Shown in pieces: positions 44,224 through 52,743 of a stretch of 64,000 nt of DNA. The DNA lies in contig JBDVOA010000040.1 of NCBI GenBank assembly GCA_039969355.1, positions 145,936-209,935 of the forward strand. Direction: 5' to 3'. This DNA is from JL08 sp039969355. GTDB taxonomy: Bacteria > Pseudomonadota > Alphaproteobacteria > Rhodobacterales > Rhodobacteraceae. Each line of letters begins with the position of its first letter. Positions within the stretch are counted from its first letter, which is position 1. The translations under genes and the position numbers were made by a program. The notes beneath the pieces were generated by a model. It was given only the letters and a program-made list of their open reading frames with translations. It was not told the origin of the DNA and searched no databases.

Positions 44224-44664
44224 ATGCCTAGTGCAGCCCGCCTTGTCGCCGCTTTGGGGCTTACGCTTGTTGCCTTTATTGCCTCCGGCATGATCATCCC
44301 TCTGCTTCCTGAAGATACCGATGTCGGGTATTTTCCGTTCGTAAACATGGCACTGGGCTGGCTATGCGGGTGGTTTGTAATGGGCAAGCGGGCAGGGCGC
44401 GGTGTTACAGCAGCCATCAACAACGGCTTTACCGGTGTGGTGAGCCTGGTTTTCTGGGGTTTGTTTGTGCAGGGCTGTAACGAGATGATCCGGTTGGCTA
44501 TGCGAAATCGATACAGTGATGCATTCGAATCAATCATTGCAATCTTCGATATCATGATAGAATACGGCAAAATTCTAATGGACCCGCAGCTTATCGTGAC
44601 CTTCATTATTGGCGGGGTGATCACCGGATTGATAACCGAAAATGCCTGGCGGCGCTGGCCCTGA
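44224..44664 (+). CDS. trgA: TrgA family membrane protein (tellurite locus)
   Basis: 146 aa with four membrane helices (about 8-28, 38-52, 62-84 and 118-138). It fits TrgA of Rhodobacter sphaeroides, first found in a tellurite resistance locus with trgB and cysK. Here the same order is kept: trgA, trgB, cysK. Role in resistance is unknown at the molecular level. trgB begins inside its end or just after. Confidence 0.85.
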   Translation: MPSAARLVAALGLTLVAFIASGMIIPLLPEDTDVGYFPFVNMALGWLCGWFVMGKRAGRGVTAAINNGFTGVVSLVFWGLFVQGCNEMIRLAMRNRYSDAFESIIAIFDIMIEYGKILMDPQLIVTFIIGGVITGLITENAWRRWP

Positions 44665-45802
44665 GGTGACGACAGCTTTTTTCTTTTATGGGTCGCTGCG
44701 GCATCAGCCCTTGCTTGAGTTTGTACTTGGTCGCGCCGTTTCCGATGGTGACAATGTCCCCGCAACCTTGGAGAACCACGCCGTGTATTGGGCGCAAGAT
44801 CAATCCTTTCCAATGATCAGGTCTGAGCAGGGTGCTTCGGCAAAGGGTGTATTGGTTGTTAATTTGAGCGAAACGGAAATCGAGCGTCTGTCGTTCTATG
44901 AGTCGGGGTTTGAATATCACCTGAACCCATTGCCGGTTTTGTCTGACTCTGGGGTAGCCAAGCGTGCACTGGTGTTTTTTCCTGATGCCGATTTGTGGTC
45001 GCCGGGCGATGCATGGTCGCTAACGGATTGGGAACGCGACTTTGGTGCGCTTAGCTTGGAATCTGCAAAAGACGTGATGAGCTATTTTGGCAGCAAAACC
45101 AAAACAGAGATCGCTGGCATGTTTGGCATGATCAAGGCGCGCGCAACAGCCAGGCTGACGGCGCAGGCAGAGGCAAAGCTACGCAGCCCGAGCGGGATGA
45201 GCGATACCAATGTGCGCATAGCCGAACAAAAACGCGCTTACGCAGACTTTTATGCGTTGGATGAATACCAACTTTCCTTTGATCGCTTTGACGGCACAAG
45301 TTCTGACGAGGTCAAGCGAGCTGTGTTTTTGGGCGGAGATGCCGTGATTGTTCTGCCCTATGATCCTGTGCGAGATCGGGTGTTGCTGGTCGAGCAATTC
45401 AGAATGGGCCCGCTTGGTCGTGGCGATCCCGATTTGTGGCAGCTTGAACCCATTGCCGGCCTTATAGATGCAGGTGAAACTCCGGAGGACTCGGCGCAAC
45501 GTGAAACGATGGAAGAGGCCGGGTTGACGTTAAGATCACTCGAGAAGATCACGGAAAGTTATTCTTCCCCGGGGGCGTCTACTTCATTTTTCTATATGTA
45601 TTTGGGCATTACGGATTTGCCGGACATGCATGGCGGGTCGGAAGGCGGGCTAGCCAGTGAATCTGAGAATATTAGATCGCATCTGTTCGATTTCGACGGC
45701 CTGATGGAAATGACGGATACATTGGAGATTAGAAGCACGCCATTAGTTCTGGCAGCACTTTGGCTGGCACGGCACAGGGATCGGTTGCGCAGCTCAGCAT
45801 AA
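44642..45802 (+). CDS. trgB: TrgB: gamma-glutamylcyclotransferase-like plus Nudix hydrolase
   Basis: 386 aa with two domains. Residues about 10-130 look like a gamma-glutamylcyclotransferase/AIG2 fold (FFFYGSLRHQPLLEFVLGR, LSFYESGFEYHLNPLPV). Residues about 200-360 form a Nudix hydrolase: box GLIDAGETPEDSAQRETMEEAGL fits Gx5Ex7REUxEExGU (about 281-303). It probably hydrolyses ADP-ribose-like substrates, as in TrgB. The ATG at 44642 overlaps trgA; a GTG at 44666 just after the trgA stop is an alternative start. Confidence 0.87.
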   Translation: MPGGAGPEVTTAFFFYGSLRHQPLLEFVLGRAVSDGDNVPATLENHAVYWAQDQSFPMIRSEQGASAKGVLVVNLSETEIERLSFYESGFEYHLNPLPVLSDSGVAKRALVFFPDADLWSPGDAWSLTDWERDFGALSLESAKDVMSYFGSKTKTEIAGMFGMIKARATARLTAQAEAKLRSPSGMSDTNVRIAEQKRAYADFYALDEYQLSFDRFDGTSSDEVKRAVFLGGDAVIVLPYDPVRDRVLLVEQFRMGPLGRGDPDLWQLEPIAGLIDAGETPEDSAQRETMEEAGLTLRSLEKITESYSSPGASTSFFYMYLGITDLPDMHGGSEGGLASESENIRSHLFDFDGLMEMTDTLEIRSTPLVLAALWLARHRDRLRSSA

Positions 45803-45886
45803 GGTGCGCTTTGGCTTGAGGTCGCCGCACGGCCCGTCTACACCTGTTTCACGCTGTATCCATACTGAAATACTGGGGAAACCTTA

Positions 45887-46924
45887 ATGCACGTTGCAAC
45901 CGATCTGGCAGAAGCCGTTGGAAATACACCGCTGATCCGTCTGCACCGCGCCAGCGAACTGACGGGATGCGAAATCCTGGGTAAAGCTGAGTTTATGAAT
46001 CCCGGCCAATCGGTGAAAGATCGCGCCGCGCTGTACATCATTCGGGACGCAGTTGCGCGCGGAGAATTAAGGTCTGGCGGCACCATTGTAGAAGGCACAG
46101 CCGGTAACACAGGCATCGGTCTGGCACTAGTCGGGGCCTCGATGGGTTTCAAAACTGTGATTGTCATGCCCGAAACGCAAAGTCAGGAAAAAAAAGACAT
46201 GTTGCGTCTGGCGGGGGCAGAGCTGGTGCTGGTGCCTGCCGCGCCTTACCGCAATCCAAACAACTTTGTGCATTACTCAGAGCGGTTGGCCAAGGAACTC
46301 GGACGCAATTCAAACGAGGGCGTAATCTGGGCCAATCAGTTTGACAATGTCGCCAACCGACAAGCCCATGTCGAGACCACGGGACCAGAGATATGGCAGC
46401 AAACCGAAGGCAAAGTGGATGGTTTCATTTGCGCTGTTGGATCGGGCGGTACTCTTGCCGGCGTGGCCGAGGCGCTGCAATCGAAGGGCGTAAAAATCGG
46501 CCTCGCTGATCCCGATGGCGCCTCACTTCATAACTACTACACCTCCGGCGAGCTTGTGATGTCAGAAGGCAGTTCGATCAACGAAGGCATTGGTCAGGTC
46601 CGCATCACCAAGAATCTGGAGGGATTCACTCCCGATTATAGCTACAACATCCATGATTCCGAAGCTTTACCTGTGGTCTTTGATTTGTTGCAGCACGAAG
46701 GGCTTTGTCTGGGCGGGTCCTCCGGCATTAATGTCGCGGGCGCGATCCGTATGGCGGGCGACATGGGACCGGGTCATACGCTGGTGACAGTTCTCTGCGA
46801 CTTTGGGACACGATATCAGTCCAAACTTTTCAATCCAGAGTTCTTGCGCAGTAAGGATTTGCCGGTACCGGAATGGCTCAGCCAGGCTCCGGCCAGCATC
46901 CCGGGGGTTTTCGAAGACGTATGA
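45887..46924 (+). CDS. cysK: cysteine synthase A (O-acetylserine sulfhydrylase)
   Basis: 345 aa PLP enzyme. PLP Lys in NPGQSVKDRAALYI (about 44), substrate loop EGTAGNTGIGLAL (about 68-80), and GSGGTLAGVAEAL (about 187-199). It forms cysteine from O-acetylserine and sulfide in the cytoplasm. It belongs to the trgA-trgB-cysK tellurite locus; cysteine thiols help to reduce tellurite. It overlaps the next gene by 4 bases (ATGA). Slightly longer than standard CysK, with an extra C-terminal tail. Confidence 0.93.
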   Translation: MHVATDLAEAVGNTPLIRLHRASELTGCEILGKAEFMNPGQSVKDRAALYIIRDAVARGELRSGGTIVEGTAGNTGIGLALVGASMGFKTVIVMPETQSQEKKDMLRLAGAELVLVPAAPYRNPNNFVHYSERLAKELGRNSNEGVIWANQFDNVANRQAHVETTGPEIWQQTEGKVDGFICAVGSGGTLAGVAEALQSKGVKIGLADPDGASLHNYYTSGELVMSEGSSINEGIGQVRITKNLEGFTPDYSYNIHDSEALPVVFDLLQHEGLCLGGSSGINVAGAIRMAGDMGPGHTLVTVLCDFGTRYQSKLFNPEFLRSKDLPVPEWLSQAPASIPGVFEDV

Positions 46925-49218
46925 TAATCCTGCGTGCAGTTGTTCTCGGATTGACTCTGACCCTATGGGCCGGGTTTGCCGGTGCGCAGGAAGAGCCGGA
47001 TTTTGATGCGTGGCAGGCCACCGCCGCGCGAGCAGAGCAGGCAATCGACGCCAACCGTGCATCTGTCAGGGCGTTTGAAGATCTGCGTGCCGAAATAGCG
47101 GACCATCGCAAGTCTTTTCTGGCAGCTCAAGATGCCAACAAGGCGCGAATTAACACGCTGCAGTCACAGCTAGCCGCATTGGGGCCCGTACCAGAAGGTG
47201 GTGAAGACGAGATAGTTGAGGCGCGGCGTTCTGCTGTAACAGAGCAATTGTCACTGGCCCAGGCACCGGTGATCGTCGCTGAGGAGGCTTACAGGCAAGC
47301 CGATGTTCTCATCCGTGAAATTGATCATCTGATACGAGAACGGGATCGAGAAGAATTGTTGTCGCGGGGGCCGACGCCCCTGAATTTGACCAAGTGGCCT
47401 TCCGCTGCTGAGCATGTCAGCAAGGCCATCTTGTCAATTGGCTCAGAGGCAAGGCTGTCAATGAACACGCCCCGTAGACGAGGTGAGTTCATAGACAATT
47501 TGCCAGTTGTGTTGCTCTTGGCAGCGATTGGCGTTCTGCTGATCGCACGCGGTGGCGTCTGGTCGGAACGCGCAGTAGAACGATTAAGATCCTTTGGTGG
47601 GCGCGGTGCAGGCGTCTGGAGTTTCCTGCTTTCGTTATTTCGTATTGCAACGCCATTGTTGGGGTTGCTGGCGCTGATGCAAGCGATGAGCGCGACCGAA
47701 TTGGTGGGGCGGCGCGGCACGCAAGTGCTTGACGTCATTCCAATCTGGGGTGCCATCTTGCTGGGACTGCGTTGGATTTGCGAACGTGTTTTCCCAAAAC
47801 ACGATGATGATGCGCTGATTCCGCTGCCTTCCGGCCAACGCGCGGAAGCTCGCCTTTACGGATCGCTGCTGGCGATACTATTTATTGTTCACAATTTCTT
47901 GGTTGTACTAGCGAGTTACGAGGGATTTTCGCCACAAACAGAAGCGATCGCCCTGTTTCCGCAAGTGGTGTTCGCGGGTCTGATCTTTTTCCGCTTTGGG
48001 CAAATCCTGCGTAGAATGCCAAACAGCGTACCTGAAACCGAGGAGAAAGTTGTAAGGCGCTCGTCAGAGCGTGTTGCGCGCGCGGTTGGCGTCGGCATGA
48101 TGTTAAGCGGTCTCGGGGCGCCTCTGCTGGCTGTGTTTGGCTATGCCACTTTGAGTTATGAAATCATCTACCCGATGATTGGCACAGCGGCCATCTTTGC
48201 TCTTGTTCTCATCCTCCAGAATTTTGCGGCCGATGTTTACCTTTTGATTGCGGGGAAAGGGCAGGAAAGCAGGGATTCCCTTATCCCCGTTTTGGTCAAT
48301 TTTGCAGTGATGCTGGCCGCTATTCCATCGCTCGCGCTGTTTTGGGGCGCGCGCGTATCAGACTTGCAAGAGGCCTGGTTCAAATTCATGAGCGGTGTGA
48401 GCGTGGGTGGAGTGGTCATATCTCCAACCGTATTTCTGACATTTGCTTTGGTGTTTTGTGTAGGTTATGGGATTACCCGCGTACTCCAGGGCACCTTACG
48501 CTCGACTCTGTTGCCAAAGACATCAATTGATACCGGTGGGCAAAATGCGATTGTTGCTGGTTTAGGGTATGTCGGGATTTTTCTGGCGTCGGTTGTTGCC
48601 ATAACGGCAGCGGGTATCGATCTGTCGTCGATTGCGCTGGTTGCAGGCGCGCTCTCAGTCGGGATCGGTTTTGGCCTTCAGACTATCGTATCCAATTTCG
48701 TCAGCGGCATCATCCTGCTGATAGAGCGCCCCATTTCAGAAGGCGACTGGATCGAGGTTGGCGGCCAAATGGGCTATGTGCGCGCGATTTCAGTGCGATC
48801 CACCCGCATCGAAACTTTTGACCGGACTGATCTTATCGTGCCAAACGCTGATTTGATCAGCGGCACAGTCACGAACTTCACCCGAGGCAATACAATTGGC
48901 CGCGTGATCGTCAGTGTTGGTGTTGCCTATGGCACTGAAACGAAACGGATCGAAACAATCCTGAAAGAGATTGCCAATGCGCACCCCATGGTTGTCGCGC
49001 ATCCTGCCCCTAATATCGTATTTCAGGGCTTTGGTGCGGATGCGCTTGAATTTGAAATTCGCGCTATTCTGCGCGATGTAAATTGGGTGTTAAATGTCAA
49101 ATCAGATTTGAACCACGAGATTGCCAAACGTTTTGCCGAGGAAGGTATCGAGATTCCGTTTGCACAACGGGACATCTGGCTGCGCAACCCCGAGGCTTTG
49201 AAGGCGTCCGACGCTTAG
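46921..49218 (+). CDS. mechanosensitive ion channel, DUF3772-MscS type
   Basis: 765 aa. A signal peptide (about 1-23) leads to a periplasmic coiled-coil region (DUF3772, about 30-160, KARINTLQSQLAALG). About nine further helices follow, then the MscS pore helix and cytoplasmic beta domain: ALSVGIGFGLQTIVSNFVSGIILLIERPISEGDWIEVGG (about 573-611) and the C-terminal VKSDLNHEIAKRFAEEGIEIPFAQ. It opens under hypo-osmotic stress. Start at ATG 46921, which overlaps the cysK stop. The preceding in-frame ATG lies inside cysK. Confidence 0.93.
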   Translation: MIILRAVVLGLTLTLWAGFAGAQEEPDFDAWQATAARAEQAIDANRASVRAFEDLRAEIADHRKSFLAAQDANKARINTLQSQLAALGPVPEGGEDEIVEARRSAVTEQLSLAQAPVIVAEEAYRQADVLIREIDHLIRERDREELLSRGPTPLNLTKWPSAAEHVSKAILSIGSEARLSMNTPRRRGEFIDNLPVVLLLAAIGVLLIARGGVWSERAVERLRSFGGRGAGVWSFLLSLFRIATPLLGLLALMQAMSATELVGRRGTQVLDVIPIWGAILLGLRWICERVFPKHDDDALIPLPSGQRAEARLYGSLLAILFIVHNFLVVLASYEGFSPQTEAIALFPQVVFAGLIFFRFGQILRRMPNSVPETEEKVVRRSSERVARAVGVGMMLSGLGAPLLAVFGYATLSYEIIYPMIGTAAIFALVLILQNFAADVYLLIAGKGQESRDSLIPVLVNFAVMLAAIPSLALFWGARVSDLQEAWFKFMSGVSVGGVVISPTVFLTFALVFCVGYGITRVLQGTLRSTLLPKTSIDTGGQNAIVAGLGYVGIFLASVVAITAAGIDLSSIALVAGALSVGIGFGLQTIVSNFVSGIILLIERPISEGDWIEVGGQMGYVRAISVRSTRIETFDRTDLIVPNADLISGTVTNFTRGNTIGRVIVSVGVAYGTETKRIETILKEIANAHPMVVAHPAPNIVFQGFGADALEFEIRAILRDVNWVLNVKSDLNHEIAKRFAEEGIEIPFAQRDIWLRNPEALKASDA

Positions 49219-49323
49219 CCACGTGGCTAGTTTTACGACGTTTTTTGCGTGAAGGCCCTTGCAAGGACGTGCCTCAATTGACGCTTGCAAAGATGGAATG
49301 CTTGCGGCACAAGCACGCAGCAC

Positions 49324-49413
49324 GGAGAGGTGGCCGAGTGGTCGAAGGCGCACGCCTGGAAAGTGTGTAGGCGGGAGACCGTCTCCAGGGTTCGAATCCC
49401 TGTCTCTCCGCCA
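49324..49413 (+). tRNA. tRNA-Ser (GGA)
   Basis: 90 bases with acceptor stem GGAGAGG/CTCTCC, D arm, anticodon stem CACGC/GTGTG with loop CTGGAAA (anticodon GGA at 49358-49360), a long variable arm (GCGGGAGACCGTCTCC), T loop GGTTCGAATCC, and an encoded CCA. The class II shape confirms Ser. A tyrosine integrase follows directly, so its 3' end is probably the integration point. Confidence 0.96.
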
Positions 49414-49537
49414 CTAATTTTTTCCATACCTTGCCATGATATTGTTTTTTAAGTTAATTAATTGATGTTAAGTCCCATGAGCATTCATGTATACTCATCA
49501 CGTACCGGGTATCGGGTGGGTTTCAGGTGGGTTGGGC

Positions 49538-50716
49538 ATGCGGACGTTGGCACTAAACAAACTAACTGCAAAAGCTGTCGCATCTGCCGGCGATGGGATG
49601 CATTCGGACGGCGGTGGGTTGTTTTTGCGGGTCAAAGGAAACTCCAGAGCCTGGGTTTTTCGATTTACTGTTGAAAAGAAGAAACGTGAAATGGGTCTTG
49701 GGTCCGTTTCTTCCGTTTCGCTGGCCACCGCCCGAGAAAAAGCTGCAGAGGCGCGTAGGGTCGTAGGGCAGGGCTTAGATCCTATCATGTCCAGATTGAA
49801 ACTACCTACCGGGCTCCGTGTGCGGGCAGAAGTAACCTTTCGTGCAGCCATGCGACGGTATCTAGATGCACACCACCAGACTTGGAGCAATGCCAAGCAC
49901 AGCGCGCAATGGGAAAGCAGCCTCGAACGCTATGCTGCCAGCATAATGCATATGAACATCGCTGATATTGAGCCTGCTGATATTGAACTGTTGCTTTCGC
50001 CAATCTGGTTAACAAAAATCGAGACGGCTGGCCGCGTGCGTCAGCGTATTGAACGCATTCTTGGCGCCTGCATTGCTCGCAAAGATTGCCCCGGGCCTAA
50101 CCCGGCTGCTTTGCGCGACAACTTGGAACACATACTTCCCAAACAATCGAAAGTGAAAGTGGTCAAGCATCACGCTGCTGTGCCGTGGAGGGAAGCACCG
50201 GAAGCCTTTGCGGCTATCCGTGCGAAGCAGGAAGCGGGTATCGGATACGCCGCGCTAATTACCCTGATTTTGTCGGGACTGCGTTCGGGAGAGGTGAGAC
50301 ACCTAAATTGGGACGATGTGAAAGAAGGCCGAGTTGAGGTGCCCGCCGAGAGGATGAAGGCAAGAACTTTGCACCGCGTGGCCATGTCGTATGCTTTGTC
50401 GGAACATCTGGCAAACCTGCCACGGTTTGCGGAAACCGATCTGATGCACCCAGGCACGGGCGGCCGGCCAATGTCGGACATGACGATTGCCAAGGCACTC
50501 AAAGGGGCAGGATGGGGCGATTACACGCCGCATGGATGGCGTAGCACGTTCAGTGATTGGGCAAACGCCCAAGGTTGGGGGCGGGAACTTATTGAAGATG
50601 CGCTGGCCCACAAAATCGGCAATGCAGTTGAACGAGCCTATCGCCGAGAAGACTTCCTCGAACGCAGACGCGGTCTGATGGAAGCTTGGGCTGATTATTT
50701 GAAGGGGACACCATGA
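49538..50716 (+). CDS. tyrosine-type site-specific integrase
   Basis: 392 aa of the P4-like type. N-terminal arm-binding DUF4102 domain (KLTAKAVASAGDGMHSDGGGLFLRV, MGLGSVSSVSLATAREKA), core-binding region (about 95-190), and catalytic domain with Arg in ILSGLRSGEVRHLNWDDV, HGWRSTFSDW and a Tyr in AVERAYRRED. It recombines at the neighbouring tRNA-Ser 3' end. An upstream in-frame start exists at 49487; 49538 gives the usual family N-terminus. Overlaps the next gene by 4 bases. Confidence 0.92.
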   Translation: MRTLALNKLTAKAVASAGDGMHSDGGGLFLRVKGNSRAWVFRFTVEKKKREMGLGSVSSVSLATAREKAAEARRVVGQGLDPIMSRLKLPTGLRVRAEVTFRAAMRRYLDAHHQTWSNAKHSAQWESSLERYAASIMHMNIADIEPADIELLLSPIWLTKIETAGRVRQRIERILGACIARKDCPGPNPAALRDNLEHILPKQSKVKVVKHHAAVPWREAPEAFAAIRAKQEAGIGYAALITLILSGLRSGEVRHLNWDDVKEGRVEVPAERMKARTLHRVAMSYALSEHLANLPRFAETDLMHPGTGGRPMSDMTIAKALKGAGWGDYTPHGWRSTFSDWANAQGWGRELIEDALAHKIGNAVERAYRREDFLERRRGLMEAWADYLKGTP

Positions 50717-51081
50717 AGCGCGACAAGATTGACGAGTTTCGAGTGAATGCTGTGCTCGCCCATTTGGAACACCTAGCTAGACGGATTCCACTTGGCACGA
50801 CTGACTACACTCCCTGGCAGGATGAGCTAGACTTCATAGTCCGAGTATTCAAAAACTCAGAGCCAGCCAAAAAGAAGGGACGGCCAAATTCCGATATTCG
50901 TGACAAGTTCCTTTATGATAAAGCCATGGAGTTGATAAGTGTCGACGACTCGATCTCATTCGAAACGGCGTGCCGCAATATTATCGAGACCACTCCGGGC
51001 GCTGACAAACACTTCGGACCGAACCTGACTTACGACGCTTTCCGAAAAATACGAAAAAAGCAGCAAGGCAAGCAAGCTTGA
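50713..51081 (+). CDS. hypothetical protein of the island
   Basis: 122 aa, hydrophilic, unrecognised. It has a helical N-terminus with a Trp (TPWQDELDF) and a basic C-terminal tail (YDAFRKIRKKQQGKQA), consistent with DNA or RNA binding. ATG overlaps the integrase stop, with an AAGGGG site. It may help excision or regulate the element. Confidence 0.6.
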   Translation: MKRDKIDEFRVNAVLAHLEHLARRIPLGTTDYTPWQDELDFIVRVFKNSEPAKKKGRPNSDIRDKFLYDKAMELISVDDSISFETACRNIIETTPGADKHFGPNLTYDAFRKIRKKQQGKQA

Positions 51082-51177
51082 CCGGAAAAAAACGCAGCTG
51101 ACTTTTGTCCGGTAGGCATCTCGACTGATCTCGGTCTCTCTTGGTTCAAATCAAATGAGCCAAGGAGGCTAAGAGAG

Positions 51178-51381
51178 ATGGCAGGAAAGCAACAAACCCT
51201 GGATCCGTTAATGCGCCGCCAATCCGTCGAGCAGGTCACCGGACTGACGACGTCCACATTGTACCGCCTTGTCAAACTGGGCGGTTTCCCGGCGCCCCTC
51301 CAGTTGACCAAGGGCGTTGTCGCCTGGAAGCAGCAAGAAGTTACTCAGTGGATTGGCAGCCGCCCGCGGGTGGCGTTGTGA
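51178..51381 (+). CDS. AlpA-family transcriptional regulator
   Basis: 67 aa MerR-like helix-turn-helix: MRRQSVEQVTGLTTSTLYRLVKLGGFPAPLQL and VAWKQQEVTQWIGSRP are the AlpA hallmark. Such proteins control the integrase or excision in P4-like elements. ATG follows a GGAGG site. Its stop overlaps the next start (TGATG). Confidence 0.88.
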   Translation: MAGKQQTLDPLMRRQSVEQVTGLTTSTLYRLVKLGGFPAPLQLTKGVVAWKQQEVTQWIGSRPRVAL

Positions 51382-51644
51382 TGGGTCCGGCTAGCCCAGA
51401 TCTGCCGCCAACAGCCAAGGTCGAGACCAAATGGGGTTCTGAGAAGAGGACGTACGTCCTTACTGAGCCGCTGCGCGACGCTGTCGACCTCGAGATACTC
51501 ATGCACAACACGATAGATGCCGGCATGAACAACATCGTGCGGTGGGCACTGTCTGAAGAGGATCAGGCGCACCTGAGCTGCGAGCTGGCGCAGATGTTCA
51601 TGCAGGAGGTGCGGACACGAAGATGTTTGGACACGATACACTGA
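51381..51644 (+). CDS. small hypothetical island protein
   Basis: 87 aa, unrecognised. Starts at the ATG overlapping the AlpA stop. Contains KVETKWGSEKRTYVLTEPL and an acidic helical part (SEEDQAHLSCELAQMFMQEV). No signal or membrane segment. It overlaps the following gene by 22 bases. Confidence 0.5.
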   Translation: MGPASPDLPPTAKVETKWGSEKRTYVLTEPLRDAVDLEILMHNTIDAGMNNIVRWALSEEDQAHLSCELAQMFMQEVRTRRCLDTIH

Positions 51645-51886
51645 AGTGCAGCCTCGTAAGCCTGCAGTCTGACTTTGGTTCGCTGACGGGATCGCTGGTG
51701 CTACTTAACGGCGAGGCCCCCGACATGGACGGCACCATAGAGGCGTTCCGATCCATCAGCGGGTTTGTTATGCAGATCAACGTACTGAATGAGTCTGGTG
51801 GCTTTGTGGTGGGCTACCAGCGCGGTCCCGGTGGCTGGGATGCATTCAAATGCACACCTTCCGCTGCACAGACGGATCGATTGTGA
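51623..51886 (+). CDS. small hypothetical island protein
   Basis: 87 aa, unrecognised. Its start overlaps the preceding gene and its stop overlaps the proposed GTG start of the primase-polymerase gene (GTGA), so it is part of one compact operon. No membrane segment; a few aromatic and Gly residues (SGGFVVGYQRGPGGWDAF). Confidence 0.5.
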   Translation: MFGHDTLKCSLVSLQSDFGSLTGSLVLLNGEAPDMDGTIEAFRSISGFVMQINVLNESGGFVVGYQRGPGGWDAFKCTPSAAQTDRL

Positions 51887-52743
51887 CCACTCACTGGATG
51901 GAGGCGGCCCGCGCTTGGGGCCGCCCCGTCTTCCCCATAGCGATCGCGTGGGATGGACGGAAACACCAGAAACGGCCGCTGACGGAGCACGGCCACCACG
52001 ACGCCACAATGGATGTGGACGGCATAGATTGGACGGGCGCCAATGGTTTTGGGCTCCCGATGGGCGACGGCCTCTATGCGCTGGATGTGGACACCTACAA
52101 GTCGGTCAGGGAACCGATGGCGTGGATGACCCAGTTCAACATTGATCCCAAGTTTACCCGCGCCCACAAAACCGTGTCGGGTGGTGCGCACCTGATCTTC
52201 AAGCTGCCGATCGGGTTCGAGAACCTGCTAGGGCGCCAGAACATCGTGCCAGGGTTGGACGCGCGGGGCGCGGGTGGCTGGATCGCCTTTGGGGAGGGGT
52301 ACTCAGTCCACAACGACTGCGAACCCGTCACGCTGGGCACACGCGTCTGCGAGGACATCAGAGACAACCACAGTGGCAAAGGCGTCGTGCGAGGTGGGTG
52401 TGACCCCATCAGTATCGGAGGGCGCCCAGACAAGGCGCTTATCGCGAAGGTTCAGAATTTGGTGGACCGGCGGCGCAAGTTCGGCGACCGGCTACCGGCG
52501 AAGGACGGCGACCGCAGCGCGCATTTGTTCGCCATCGCCTACTGGATGCGCCGCTACAACTTCACGCCAGAGGAGTTCGCATCAACAGTGGCCTACCTGT
52601 CGCCCTCTGGCGGCCACGTCCTCGATATGAAGCACGACTGGCAGGCCGAACGCGCACTGGGGCGTGCGTGGAATTATAACAGCGGGGTCGGCAACGCCGA
52701 ACTAACCCGCAAGATGCAGGGCTTCGCAAAATGGATGAAATAA
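51883..52743 (+). CDS. bifunctional primase-polymerase (Prim-Pol) protein
   Basis: 286 aa from the GTG at 51883, or 297 aa from the ATG at 51850. Prim-Pol features: YALDVDTYK (metal-binding DxD), SGGAHLIFKLP and ARGAGGWIAFGEG (about 130-135), as in PF09250. It makes primers and may extend them for element replication. It overlaps the next ORF by 13 bases. GC-rich and C-ending codons differ from the host genes. Confidence 0.82.
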   Translation: MTTHWMEAARAWGRPVFPIAIAWDGRKHQKRPLTEHGHHDATMDVDGIDWTGANGFGLPMGDGLYALDVDTYKSVREPMAWMTQFNIDPKFTRAHKTVSGGAHLIFKLPIGFENLLGRQNIVPGLDARGAGGWIAFGEGYSVHNDCEPVTLGTRVCEDIRDNHSGKGVVRGGCDPISIGGRPDKALIAKVQNLVDRRRKFGDRLPAKDGDRSAHLFAIAYWMRRYNFTPEEFASTVAYLSPSGGHVLDMKHDWQAERALGRAWNYNSGVGNAELTRKMQGFAKWMK

